A DNA stretch of 57,116 bases from an uncultured Bacilli bacterium (GCA_947629815.1 CANRFG010000006.1:1-57116), one strand, 5' to 3'. Shown: positions 41,366 to 50,947, counted from the first letter of the stretch. Numbers and translations are program-made. Notes: generated by a model from the sequence alone, not told the origin.

Positions 41366-41691
41366 TAAAGTATTATTTAATTTTAATAATAATGACTTTT
41401 ATGGGTTCTATTGCATCTTTATTTTTAAAAAAAGCATCTAGTGCTGGCAATTTTATAAGCATGTTAAAAAATATAAATCTTTATATTGGAGGTATTTTAT
41501 ATGTAATATCAGCCTTATTAAATATTTATCTTTTAAAATATTTAGATTATTCAATTGTTTTGCCGATGACTTCTATAACTTATATTTGGACCCTTATAAT
41601 ATCTGCTAAAATCTTAAAAGAGAAAATAACTTTAAATAAAGTACTTGGAGTTACAAGTGTTATAATTGGTGTAATTATATTGGTTATATAA
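41362..41691 (+). CDS. EamA/SMR-like half transporter (ArnF-like flippase subunit)
   Basis: Four TM; ASLFLKKASSAGN; SIVLPMTSITYIWTLIISAKILKEKITLNKVLGVTSVIIGVIIL. Confidence 0.78.
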   Translation: MIKYYLILIIMTFMGSIASLFLKKASSAGNFISMLKNINLYIGGILYVISALLNIYLLKYLDYSIVLPMTSITYIWTLIISAKILKEKITLNKVLGVTSVIIGVIILVI

Positions 41692-41889
41692 ATAAATATA
41701 AAGGTTATAGTATTTGTATTAAATAAAATAACATAATACGTTAAAATATATTTATAAATAAGTTTAATGTTATTATTATGAAATATATATTTAATCATGA
41801 CATAGATAAATTATAGAAAGAAAATTCAAAATGAATTTATGATTTATTTTGAATATGTAATGTATATGATTATATAAGTAGTTAAAGAA

Positions 41890-41937
41890 GATTGTTCCTT
41901 ATATTTTTTAGGCGACAATTCTTTTTTTTATTTTACA
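41890..41937 (+). terminator. probable terminator after transporter pair
   Basis: AGAAGATTGTT ... GACAATTCTTTTTTT imperfect stem + T run. Confidence 0.5.
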
Positions 41938-42033
41938 AATAAATTAATTAAATTATATCAAATTTTCATAATTTGATTAATGCATTATTATTTATACTAT
42001 ATGGCATATGCTTTGGTATAGTTTTTAGAGATT

Positions 42034-42117
42034 AAGTTCTAGAAAATAGAATTTTTTTTGTAAATAATAGTAAAAATGGCAATAAATCTTAAAAAAAATG
42101 TATAAATATGGTATAAT
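42034..42117 (+). repeat. direct repeat copy 2 (terminator + promoter block)
   Basis: AAGTTCTAGAAAATAGAATTTTTTTTGTAAATAATAGTAAAAA...TTAAAAAAAATGTATAAATATGGTATAAT. Confidence 0.88.
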
Positions 42118-42174
42118 TTTTTTAGGACTTAAAATTAAATTAAGCTAATTTTTTAAGAGGAGATTGAATTAAGT

Positions 42175-43248
42175 ATGTTAAATTTTACAGTAGGACCGGT
42201 ACAGTCTAGTGATAATGTAAGAAAAATTGGTGGTGAACAAGTACCATATTTTAGAACAGGAGAGTTTTCAAATATCATGTTAGAAAATGAAAGATTAATT
42301 AAAAAATTTTCTAGTTCTGGTGAAAATTCTAGAGTAGTATTTATAACAGGCTCAGGAACTGCTTCTATGGAAGCATCTATTATAAATACTCTTACTAAAG
42401 AAGATAAATTATTAATAGTAAATGGTGGTAGTTTTGGAAAAAGATTTGCAGAAATTTGTAATATACATGAACTTAATTATACTGAAATAAAACTTGAAAG
42501 TGGTTGTAAATTAAAATTAAGTGATTTAGAACCATATGATAATAAAGGATATACTGCATTTATTGTTAATATAGATGAAACATCTACAGGAGTATATTAT
42601 GATTTGAATTTAATTCATGAATTTTGTAAAAAAAATAATTTATTTTTAATAGTAGATGCAATAAGTTCATTTTTAGCAGATGAACTTGATATGCAAAAAT
42701 ATGAAATAGATGTTATGATTACAGGTTCTCAAAAAGCACTTGCTTGTCCACCTGGAATTTCAGTAATAGTACTTAGAGAAAATGCTTTAAAAAGAGTCCA
42801 AAATATTAACCCTAAATCTATGTATTTGGATTTAAAAAAAGCATTATTAAATGGAGAAAGAGGTCAAACCCCTTTTACACCTGCTGTTGGAATTTTACTT
42901 CAAATAAATGAAAGACTAAAGGAAATAGAAAAAAATGGTGGAGTAGAATCTGAAATAAAAAAAATATCGTCTATAGCGAATGACTTTAGAAATAGAATAA
43001 AAGATTTGCCTTTAAAAATAACATCAGAATCTTTATCAAATGCTGTAACACCATTATCTCCTTTAAATGTTTCAGCATATGATGTCTTTCTTACATTAAA
43101 AGATAAATATGACATATGGGTTTGTCCAAATGGGGGAGATTTAAAAGAAAAAATCTTTAGAGTTGGTCATATTGGAGATTTAACAATTGAAGATAATGAT
43201 AAATTGATATTAGCTTTAAAAGATATGGCAGATAAGCATTTATTATAA
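42175..43248 (+). CDS. class V aminotransferase, 2-aminoethylphosphonate-pyruvate transaminase-like
   Basis: LNFTVGPVQSSDNVR; VVFITGSGTASMEASI; IVDAISSFLADELDM; MITGSQKALACPPGISVIVL. Confidence 0.85.
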   Translation: MLNFTVGPVQSSDNVRKIGGEQVPYFRTGEFSNIMLENERLIKKFSSSGENSRVVFITGSGTASMEASIINTLTKEDKLLIVNGGSFGKRFAEICNIHELNYTEIKLESGCKLKLSDLEPYDNKGYTAFIVNIDETSTGVYYDLNLIHEFCKKNNLFLIVDAISSFLADELDMQKYEIDVMITGSQKALACPPGISVIVLRENALKRVQNINPKSMYLDLKKALLNGERGQTPFTPAVGILLQINERLKEIEKNGGVESEIKKISSIANDFRNRIKDLPLKITSESLSNAVTPLSPLNVSAYDVFLTLKDKYDIWVCPNGGDLKEKIFRVGHIGDLTIEDNDKLILALKDMADKHLL

Positions 43249-43269
43249 TATAAAAATGGAAGTGATATA

Positions 43270-44622
43270 TTGACTAGGGTAATTACTTATGGAACATATG
43301 ATTTGTTACATTATGGACATATACGTTTATTAGAAAGAGCTAAACAACTAGGAGATTATTTAATTGTTGCAGTTACTTCAGATGACTTTGATAAAAAAAG
43401 AGGTAAAATTAATGTAAAACAATCATTAATGGAACGTATAGAAGCAGTAAGAAATACAGGACTTGCTGATGAGATTATAGTTGAAGAATATGAAGGACAA
43501 AAAATTGATGATATTAAAAGATATAATATTGATATATTTACTGTCGGATCTGATTGGAAGGGTAAATTTGATTATTTAAAAGAATATTGTGATGTAGTGT
43601 ATTTAGATAGAACGGAAGGTATTTCAAGTTCTAAACTTCGTTCAGAAACAACAACTCTTAAATTAGGAATAGTAGGTAACATTAAACTTTCAGAAAAGTA
43701 TATAACTGAAAGCAAATTTGTAAATGGATTAGAGATAGTTTCACTTTGTACAAATGATATTATCGAATTTGATACCGAAAATTTACAAAAATATTCTTAT
43801 GATGAATATGATAAATTTTTAGGTAATATTGATGCTGTATATGTAGTATCTAATCCTAATGAACATTTTAATTTTGTTGAGAAGGCAATTAAAAATAAAA
43901 AACATGTTTTGTGTGAAACACCAATATGTTTAAAAAAAGATGAATGTTTATTATTATTTAAACAAGCTAAAGAAAATGGTGTAATATTAATGGAGTCTAA
44001 TAAGACTGCTTATTCAACTGCTTTTAATAGACTCTCATTATTAGTAAAAACAGGTTTAATAGGAAAAATTGTCTCAGTAGATGCAACTTGTACAAGCATG
44101 GAAGAATATTTAAAGACAAATATAGAAGATATGCCAAAAAAACAAAATAGTATGTGTGCTTGGGGTTCTATCGCTTTAGTTCCTATATTTCAGTTGTTGG
44201 GAACAAATTATAATAAAATTCATTTTAGCACTTATTATTTAGATAAAAATATAAATTTTGATTTGTTTACGAAAGTAGATTTTAACTATAATAATGCAGT
44301 TGCCTCTATAAAGGTTGGAAAAGGTGTTAAATCAGAGGGGGAACTTATTATTACAGGCACTAAAGGTTATATTTATGTCCCATCTCCTTGGTGGAAAACA
44401 GATTACTTTGAAATAAGATATGAATCACAAAATGACAATAAAAGATATTTCTATCAACTTGATGGTGAAGGCATAAGATATGAATTAGTAACTTTTCTTA
44501 AATCTGTTGAAAATGAAAAAAATTTATCATATATAGAACAAGAAATTAGTGAAGCAATAACTTTAGTTATTGAGAAATTTAATAATAAAGAAAATTTAGA
44601 TGAAATATTTGTAGAAAGTTAG
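43270..44622 (+). CDS. fusion: glycerol-3-phosphate cytidylyltransferase (TagD)-like + Gfo/Idh/MocA-like oxidoreductase
   Basis: N-term RVITYGTYDLLHYGHIRLLERAKQLGDYLIVAVTSDDFDKKRGK...SSSKLRS; C-term LKLGIVGN...AVYVVSNPNEHFNFVEKAIKNKKHVLCETPICLKKDE. Confidence 0.85.
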   Translation: MTRVITYGTYDLLHYGHIRLLERAKQLGDYLIVAVTSDDFDKKRGKINVKQSLMERIEAVRNTGLADEIIVEEYEGQKIDDIKRYNIDIFTVGSDWKGKFDYLKEYCDVVYLDRTEGISSSKLRSETTTLKLGIVGNIKLSEKYITESKFVNGLEIVSLCTNDIIEFDTENLQKYSYDEYDKFLGNIDAVYVVSNPNEHFNFVEKAIKNKKHVLCETPICLKKDECLLLFKQAKENGVILMESNKTAYSTAFNRLSLLVKTGLIGKIVSVDATCTSMEEYLKTNIEDMPKKQNSMCAWGSIALVPIFQLLGTNYNKIHFSTYYLDKNINFDLFTKVDFNYNNAVASIKVGKGVKSEGELIITGTKGYIYVPSPWWKTDYFEIRYESQNDNKRYFYQLDGEGIRYELVTFLKSVENEKNLSYIEQEISEAITLVIEKFNNKENLDEIFVES

Positions 44623-44630
44623 GTTATAGT

Positions 44631-45518
44631 ATGACTGAGGTAAAAGAATTAACAAAAGAAGAATTCAGAAAAATGCAATTAATGCAGTTAGATATGATTA
44701 AAGAACTTGATAGGGTGTGTAGAAAACATAACATTAAATATACAATATTTGCGGGCACATTACTTGGAGCAGTAAGACATAAAGGATATATACCATGGGA
44801 CGATGATGCTGATATTGCAATGCTAAGAGAAGAATATGAAAAGTTTAAATTAGTTGCAGATGAATTAGATTCAAGTATATGTTATTTTCAAGACCATACT
44901 ACTGATCCTAATTACAGATGGGGGTATGCAAAATTAAGAAGAACTAATACTGAATATATTAGGGTTGGTCAAGAGCACTTAAAATGTAAAACCGGATTTT
45001 TTATAGATATTTTTCCAATGGATGATATTCCAAAGTCTACAATCGGTCAAGTTTTTAATGATTTTTATTGCTTTTGCTTGAGAAAAATATTATATTCTGA
45101 AGTTGGCAAGGTTTCAAAAAGTGAAAGTAAATTATCAAGAAAATGGTATTCATTATTGTCAAAAATTCCAACTAATAAAGTATGGAAAAGATTAGATAAA
45201 ATGACAAGGAAAAGTAATAATTCTAGTGAAAATAGGGTTAGAATATATCTTTTCCCTTCACTTGGAAAATCAAATAAAAAAAATTCATTAAAGACAAAGT
45301 ATGGAATGCCAAAGGAATGGTTTTTAAATTTTAACGAATATGATTTTGAAGAAAATAAATTTTATGGTACAGCTGATTATGATTCTTGTTTAAAATATCT
45401 TTATGATGACTATATGAAGTTACCACCTGAAGATAAAAGAGAGCAACACTCACCAACTTCTTCATATAGTTTTGATACGACAATTAGAAATAAAATTCGA
45501 AAGGATGATAATAAATGA
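44631..45518 (+). CDS. LicD family phosphotransferase
   Basis: LQLDMIKELDRVCRKHNIKYTIFAGTLLGAVRHKGYIPWDDDADIAM (read as MQLDMIKELDRVC...) LicD signature. Confidence 0.92.
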   Translation: MTEVKELTKEEFRKMQLMQLDMIKELDRVCRKHNIKYTIFAGTLLGAVRHKGYIPWDDDADIAMLREEYEKFKLVADELDSSICYFQDHTTDPNYRWGYAKLRRTNTEYIRVGQEHLKCKTGFFIDIFPMDDIPKSTIGQVFNDFYCFCLRKILYSEVGKVSKSESKLSRKWYSLLSKIPTNKVWKRLDKMTRKSNNSSENRVRIYLFPSLGKSNKKNSLKTKYGMPKEWFLNFNEYDFEENKFYGTADYDSCLKYLYDDYMKLPPEDKREQHSPTSSYSFDTTIRNKIRKDDNK

Positions 45519-46821
45519 ATAAAAAAGTATATATAGCAATGTCCGCTGATTTTATTCATGATGGTCATATTAATGTAATAGAAGAAGGCTCAAAATATGG
45601 AGATGTAATTATTGGACTTTTAACAGATGAAGCAATAGCAACTTATAAAAGGATGCCATTACTAAATTATGATACTAGAAAGCGCATTTTTGAGAACATG
45701 AAACATGTTAAAGAAGTAGTAAAGCAAGAAACTTTGGATTATACAAATAATTTAAAAAAATAAAACCTGATTATGTAATTCATGGAGACGATTGGAAAAA
45801 AGGAATACAAAGTGTTATTAGACAAAAGGTTATTGATACTTTAAAAGAATGGAATGGAAAACTTATAGAAATTCCTTATACTATAGGTAACAATTGCACA
45901 GATTTAGAACATGAGTATAGAATGTTAACAAATACACCTGATAATAGAAGAAGTAAATTAAAAAAATTATTAAATTTAAAACCTTATATAAGTGTAATGG
46001 AAGCATCTAATGGATTAACAGGGTTGATTGTTGAAAATGCAAGAGTTGAAAACGAAAAGACAGGTTATTTAAAAGAATTTGATGCTATGTGGGTAAGTAG
46101 TTTATGTGATTCTACATTTAAGGGAAAACCTGATATTGAATTAGTAGATTTAACTAGTAGAATAAATACAATTAATGAAATAATGGAAGTTACTACGAAA
46201 CCTATAATTTTAGATGGTGATACAGGCGGGAAGGTAGAACACTTTGTTTATAATGTAAGAACACTAGAAAGATTGGGTGTTTCAGCAATAATAATAGAGG
46301 ATAAAACAGGTTTAAAGAAAAATTCACTTTTTGGTACAGAAGTAGAGCAGACACTTGATGATCCAAATAATTTTGCTAATAAAATTAGAGCAGGTAAACA
46401 GGCTTTAGTAACTCGTGATTTTTTGATATTTGCTCGTCTAGAAAGTCTAATTGCAGGTAAAGGTATTGATGATGCATTATTTCGTGCTAAAAAATATTTA
46501 GAAGCAGGTGCTGATGGAATAATGATTCACAGCAAAGAAAAAGATGGCTCTGAAATTAAAGAATTTTTGAAATTATTTAGGAAAAATTATCCAAATGTTC
46601 CAGTAATTGTTGTTCCAACTTCATATAATCAATTTACTGAAAGTGAACTACATGAGTGGGGAGCAAATATAATAATTCATGCTAATCATTTACTTAGAAG
46701 TGCATATCCAGCTATGATGAAAACAGCAAAAACAATTTTAGAAAATGGGAGAAGTAAAGAAGCAGATGAATATTGTATGCCTATTAAAGAAATTTTAACA
46801 TTAATTCCAGGAGGTAAATAA
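45515..46821 (+). CDS. phosphoenolpyruvate mutase with N-terminal cytidylyltransferase domain, split by a frameshift at approx 45752-45758
   Basis: N-part 45515-45763 VYIAMSADFIHDGHINVIEEGSKYGDVIIGLLTDEAI; -1 frame continues KPDYVIHGDDWKKGI...; PepM signature EDKTGLKKNS; 45922-46821 ORF is the remainder. Confidence 0.88.
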
Positions 46822-47931
46822 ATGGTTGATACTGAAAAATTTTATGATTATTTGATTAGTAAAAATTTAGATTTTTTTGCAGGGGTACCGGATTCTTTAT
46901 TAAAGAATCTGTGTTCTTGTATTAAAGAAAAATCTGATAAAACGCATAATATTATAACATCAAATGAAGGTAATGCAGTAGCCCTTGCATCAGGTTATCA
47001 TATTTCATCAGGTAAGTATGGTGTTGTATATATGCAAAATTCTGGGATTGGAAATGCAGTTAATCCTTTACTATCTTTAGCTGATGAAGAGGTTTATAGT
47101 ATTCCAATGTTATTAATAGTTGGATGGCGTGGAGAACCTGGCGTTAAAGATGAACCTCAACATATTAAACAAGGTAAAGTTACAATCGAATTATTTGAAA
47201 CAATGGGAATAGAGTGTGTTATATTAGATGAAAATTATCAAGAAAAAATAGATTATTGCTACAAATATATAAGCAGTAATAATAAACCTATTGCTTTAAT
47301 TGTAAAAAAAGGTTTATTTACTGAATATAAATCTTCTAAACCAATTAATAATTATTTAATAACTAGAGAAGAAGCTTTAGAAACAATTGTAGATTGTTTA
47401 AATGAAAATGATTTTATTGTTTCTACAACAGGAAAAACTTCAAGAGAACTTTTTGAAATAAGAGAAAAAAGGAAAGAAAAACATAGTAATGATTTTTTAA
47501 CTGTTGGTTCTATGGGACATACTTCTTCTATAGCTCTAGGAATGAGTATTGGCAGTGAAAATAATATATATTGCATTGATGGTGATGGTTCATTTATTAT
47601 GCATATGGGTTCATTTGCAATAATACCTACAGTTGCAAAACAGAATTTTAAGTATATTTTAATAAATAATGGTGCACATGAATCTGTTGGGGGACAACCT
47701 ACTGTTGCATTCAATATAGATATTCAAAAAATGTTATTATCATTAGGATTTAAAAATGTATATATTGCAAAAACAAATGAAGAAATAAAAAAGTATATGA
47801 ATAATTTAAAAAATGGTGAATTACAAGCATTAGTAATTTATACTAAATTAGGTTCTAGAGATAATCTTGGAAGACCTACAATTAGCCCTATAGAAAATAA
47901 AAAGGCAATGATGGAAAAATTTAGAAATTAG
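46822..47931 (+). CDS. phosphonopyruvate decarboxylase (TPP enzyme)
   Basis: FYDYLISKNLDFFAGVPDSLLKNLC; TSNEGNAVALASGYH; GVVYMQNSGIGNAVNPLLSL; YCIDGDGSFIMHMGS. Confidence 0.92.
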   Translation: MVDTEKFYDYLISKNLDFFAGVPDSLLKNLCSCIKEKSDKTHNIITSNEGNAVALASGYHISSGKYGVVYMQNSGIGNAVNPLLSLADEEVYSIPMLLIVGWRGEPGVKDEPQHIKQGKVTIELFETMGIECVILDENYQEKIDYCYKYISSNNKPIALIVKKGLFTEYKSSKPINNYLITREEALETIVDCLNENDFIVSTTGKTSRELFEIREKRKEKHSNDFLTVGSMGHTSSIALGMSIGSENNIYCIDGDGSFIMHMGSFAIIPTVAKQNFKYILINNGAHESVGGQPTVAFNIDIQKMLLSLGFKNVYIAKTNEEIKKYMNNLKNGELQALVIYTKLGSRDNLGRPTISPIENKKAMMEKFRN

Positions 47932-47939
47932 GTGTAGAA

Positions 47940-48668
47940 ATGAAAGCAATTATATTTAATTCTGGTATTGGTAAACGAATGGGTGAATTTACAAAAAAGC
48001 ATCATAAATCAATGGCAATATTAAAAAATGGAGAAACAATTTTTGAAAGACAGATTAGGATTTTAAGTGAATGTGGAATAAGTGAATTTGTTGTTACAAC
48101 AGGTCCTTTTAAAGAACAACTTATAGAGGTAACTAAAAAGTTTCAAAATTTGAAATTTAATTTTGTTCAAAATGATTTATATGATAGTACAAACTATATA
48201 TATTCTATGTATTTAGCTAGAAAAAAATTTGATGATGATTTTTTGTTACTACATGGTGATTTGGTTTTTAATAAAGATTTAGTAGAAGAAATGATAGGTG
48301 AAAAAAATTCAACTTGTTTAATAAATGAAAATAAACCTTTACCTGAAAAAGATTTTAAAGGAAGAATAAAAAATGGTAAATTAAAAGAAGTTTCAATAAA
48401 TATTTTTGATCAAGATTGCTATGCTTTTCAACCACTTTACAAGTTAAATAAATCTGATTTATTAGCGTGGTCTAATGCTGTTGAAAAATTTGTAGAAGAA
48501 GGTAATAGAGGTGTATATGCAGAAAATGCATTAAATACAATTTTAAATGATATAAATATATATGCAAAATCATATAGTAATCACTATATTGATGAGATAG
48601 ATAATTTAGAAGATTATAATAGAGTTATAAATGAAATTGAAGAATTTGAAAAATTAAAAACAAAGTAA
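47940..48668 (+). CDS. NTP transferase family nucleotidyltransferase, LicC/PntC-N-like
   Basis: KAIIFNSGIGKRMGEFTKKHHKSMAIL; VQNDLYDSTNYIYSMYLARK; LLHGDLVF. Confidence 0.82.
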   Translation: MKAIIFNSGIGKRMGEFTKKHHKSMAILKNGETIFERQIRILSECGISEFVVTTGPFKEQLIEVTKKFQNLKFNFVQNDLYDSTNYIYSMYLARKKFDDDFLLLHGDLVFNKDLVEEMIGEKNSTCLINENKPLPEKDFKGRIKNGKLKEVSINIFDQDCYAFQPLYKLNKSDLLAWSNAVEKFVEEGNRGVYAENALNTILNDINIYAKSYSNHYIDEIDNLEDYNRVINEIEEFEKLKTK

Positions 48669-48683
48669 TGTTTGAGGTGATTT

Positions 48684-49778
48684 ATGAATAATCAACAATT
48701 TATTTATAGTTATGATGAAATATCTAATATAATTGATTTAGAACAAAATAATAATATCTTTATTGTATGTGATAAATTTTTAATGGATTCATTTATTATA
48801 AATTATTTAAAAAAAATAAGTAGAAATATTTTTATATTTACTGAATTTAATCCAAATCCAAAATATGAAGATGTATTATTAGGAATTGATTTATTCAAAA
48901 AAAATAATTGTAACTTTATAATATCTATAGGTGGTGGTAGTGCTATAGATGTTGCGAAATGTATAAAGGCTTTTGTTACATTAAATGATAAAAAAAATTA
49001 TTTGGAACAGGAAATTATTAAAAATGATATAAATCATTTAGCAATTCCTACAACTGCTGGGACAGGCAGTGAATCTACTCATTTTGCTGTAATTTATTAT
49101 GAAGAAAATAAATATTCAGTAGATGATAGTACCTTACTTCCAACTTATGTATTATTGGAATCTAAATTTTTAGAAAGTTTACCAATATATCAAAAAAAAT
49201 CAACGATGTTAGATGCACTTTGTCAAGGAATAGAATCACTTTGGAGCGTCAATTCAACAGAAGAAAGTAAGGAATATGCTACTAAGGCTATTCAATTAAT
49301 TTTAAATAATTATAAAGATTATATTAATGAAAATAAAAGTGTTTACAATGATATTATGTTAGCAGCAAATTACAGTGGGAGAGCTATAAATATAAGTAAA
49401 ACAACTGCACCTCATGCAATGAGTTATAAAATAACATCTTTATATGGAATTAGTCATGGACATGCTGTTGCATTATGTTTACCATATGTATGGGAATATA
49501 TGATTAATAATATAGATAAGATAATTGATAAAAGGGGAGTAAAATATTTAAAAGATATTTTTAATAGACTAGATATATTATTTAATTGTGATTCACATAT
49601 TGAATCAATAAATAAATTTAAGAATATTTGTAGTGAAATAAATTTAAATATTAAAGGTATAGTAAAAAGGAAAGATTTACAACTTTTGGTTTCTTCAGTG
49701 AATATACAAAGATTAAGCAATAATCCAGTTAGTTTAAATAAAGAAGAAATAAAAAAAATATATGAAAAACTTGCTTAG
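48684..49778 (+). CDS. iron-containing alcohol dehydrogenase, phosphonoacetaldehyde reductase-like
   Basis: FIISIGGGSAIDVAKCIKAF; LAIPTTAGTGSESTHFAVIYY; GISHGHAVALCLP. Confidence 0.82.
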   Translation: MNNQQFIYSYDEISNIIDLEQNNNIFIVCDKFLMDSFIINYLKKISRNIFIFTEFNPNPKYEDVLLGIDLFKKNNCNFIISIGGGSAIDVAKCIKAFVTLNDKKNYLEQEIIKNDINHLAIPTTAGTGSESTHFAVIYYEENKYSVDDSTLLPTYVLLESKFLESLPIYQKKSTMLDALCQGIESLWSVNSTEESKEYATKAIQLILNNYKDYINENKSVYNDIMLAANYSGRAINISKTTAPHAMSYKITSLYGISHGHAVALCLPYVWEYMINNIDKIIDKRGVKYLKDIFNRLDILFNCDSHIESINKFKNICSEINLNIKGIVKRKDLQLLVSSVNIQRLSNNPVSLNKEEIKKIYEKLA

Positions 49779-49920
49779 TTTATATGTACTACTTTACACT
49801 CTTATTTTATTGCAACTTTATTTTAATGTGTATATATGGTATACTTTATAGTAAGATATAAAATTTTTATAATATAAATTAATGTTATAGTATTAATTAA
49901 GACTAGTTTAGAGGTGTTTC

Positions 49921-50946
49921 ATGAAAAAGATAATAGTACCTGTAAGTTATATGGGATCTGGTTCTTCAGCAGTAACCGATTTAATAAGTGAATTTAAAGA
50001 TGTAAACAATGAATATGGATATTTTGAATATGTTTTTTTACATTGTCCTTGTGGTGTTTTTGATTTAGAGGATAAATTATTAAATGGCAATAATATTTTA
50101 AGAAGTGACGAAGCAATTAAAAATTTTTTAAGTACAATGAAACAACTTTATGATAAAAAATATTGGTGGGTTGGTAATTACAAATATAAGATAAATGAAA
50201 AATTTTATAGTAGAACAGAACAATATATTAAAGAATTAACAGATTTTTCTTTAAACAGTTATTGGTATTATCAAGAAAATACTAATTTAAAAATGTATTT
50301 TAAACTTATAGTAAATAAAATAGTTAAATTTATAACATTTGGCAAGGTTAAATTAAAAAGACCTTTGTTATACAATACAATGAATCTTGCATACCCTTCA
50401 AAAGAAAAATTTTATGCTATTACAAAAAAATATATATATGATATTTTAGAAATGTTTGATGATTCTAACAATGATATTTTATTTGACCAATTATTGTTAC
50501 CTTATAATCTTTTTAGAATAGATAATTATTTTAATGACGATTTAAAGGTTATAGTTGTTGAAAGAGATCCTCGTGATGTTTTTTTACAAAATAAATATAT
50601 TTATTCTAAAACAAATAATATTGTACCTTTTTCATGTGATGTAGATGAATTTTGTAAGCAATATAGAATGATACGTGAGATGGAAGTAATAAGTAATAGT
50701 TCTAAGATTCTTAGAATTAGATTTGAAGATTTGGTATATAAATATGATAAAACAAAACAAATTATAATGAAATTTTTAGGATATAATGAAAAAGATCATA
50801 TTAATCCAAAGGGGAAATTTGATCCTAGTAAATCAATAAAAAATACCCAATTATTTAAAAAAGAAGAATATGTTAAGGAAGGAAAAATTATTGAAAAAAA
50901 TTTAAAAGAATATTTATATGATTTTGAAGATGAAGAGAGGAATTAA
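49921..50946 (+). CDS. sulfotransferase family protein
   Basis: IIVPVSYMGSGSSAVTDLISEF P-loop-like PAPS motif; VIVVERDPRDVFLQNKY. Confidence 0.72.
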   Translation: MKKIIVPVSYMGSGSSAVTDLISEFKDVNNEYGYFEYVFLHCPCGVFDLEDKLLNGNNILRSDEAIKNFLSTMKQLYDKKYWWVGNYKYKINEKFYSRTEQYIKELTDFSLNSYWYYQENTNLKMYFKLIVNKIVKFITFGKVKLKRPLLYNTMNLAYPSKEKFYAITKKYIYDILEMFDDSNNDILFDQLLLPYNLFRIDNYFNDDLKVIVVERDPRDVFLQNKYIYSKTNNIVPFSCDVDEFCKQYRMIREMEVISNSSKILRIRFEDLVYKYDKTKQIIMKFLGYNEKDHINPKGKFDPSKSIKNTQLFKKEEYVKEGKIIEKNLKEYLYDFEDEERN

Positions 50947-50947
50947 A

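Noticed and set aside
41069-41691. SMR pair considered as a drug efflux system
   Set aside because: Context (GtrB-like GT2, GT-C-like protein) favours an ArnE/ArnF-type lipid-sugar flippase, though efflux is not excluded
45922-46821. ORF starting at 45922 as an independent PepM lacking the nucleotidyltransferase domain
   Set aside because: Sequence upstream of 45922 in the same frame (KPDYVIHGDDWKKGIQSVIRQKVIDTLKEWNGKLIEIPYTIGN...) is clearly coding and continuous with 45515-45763 after a -1 shift
49810-49845. TTGCAA ... TATACT as a promoter pair before the sulfotransferase
   Set aside because: Spacing is about 24 nt, too long for a normal -35/-10; only the extended -10 TGGTATACT is plausible
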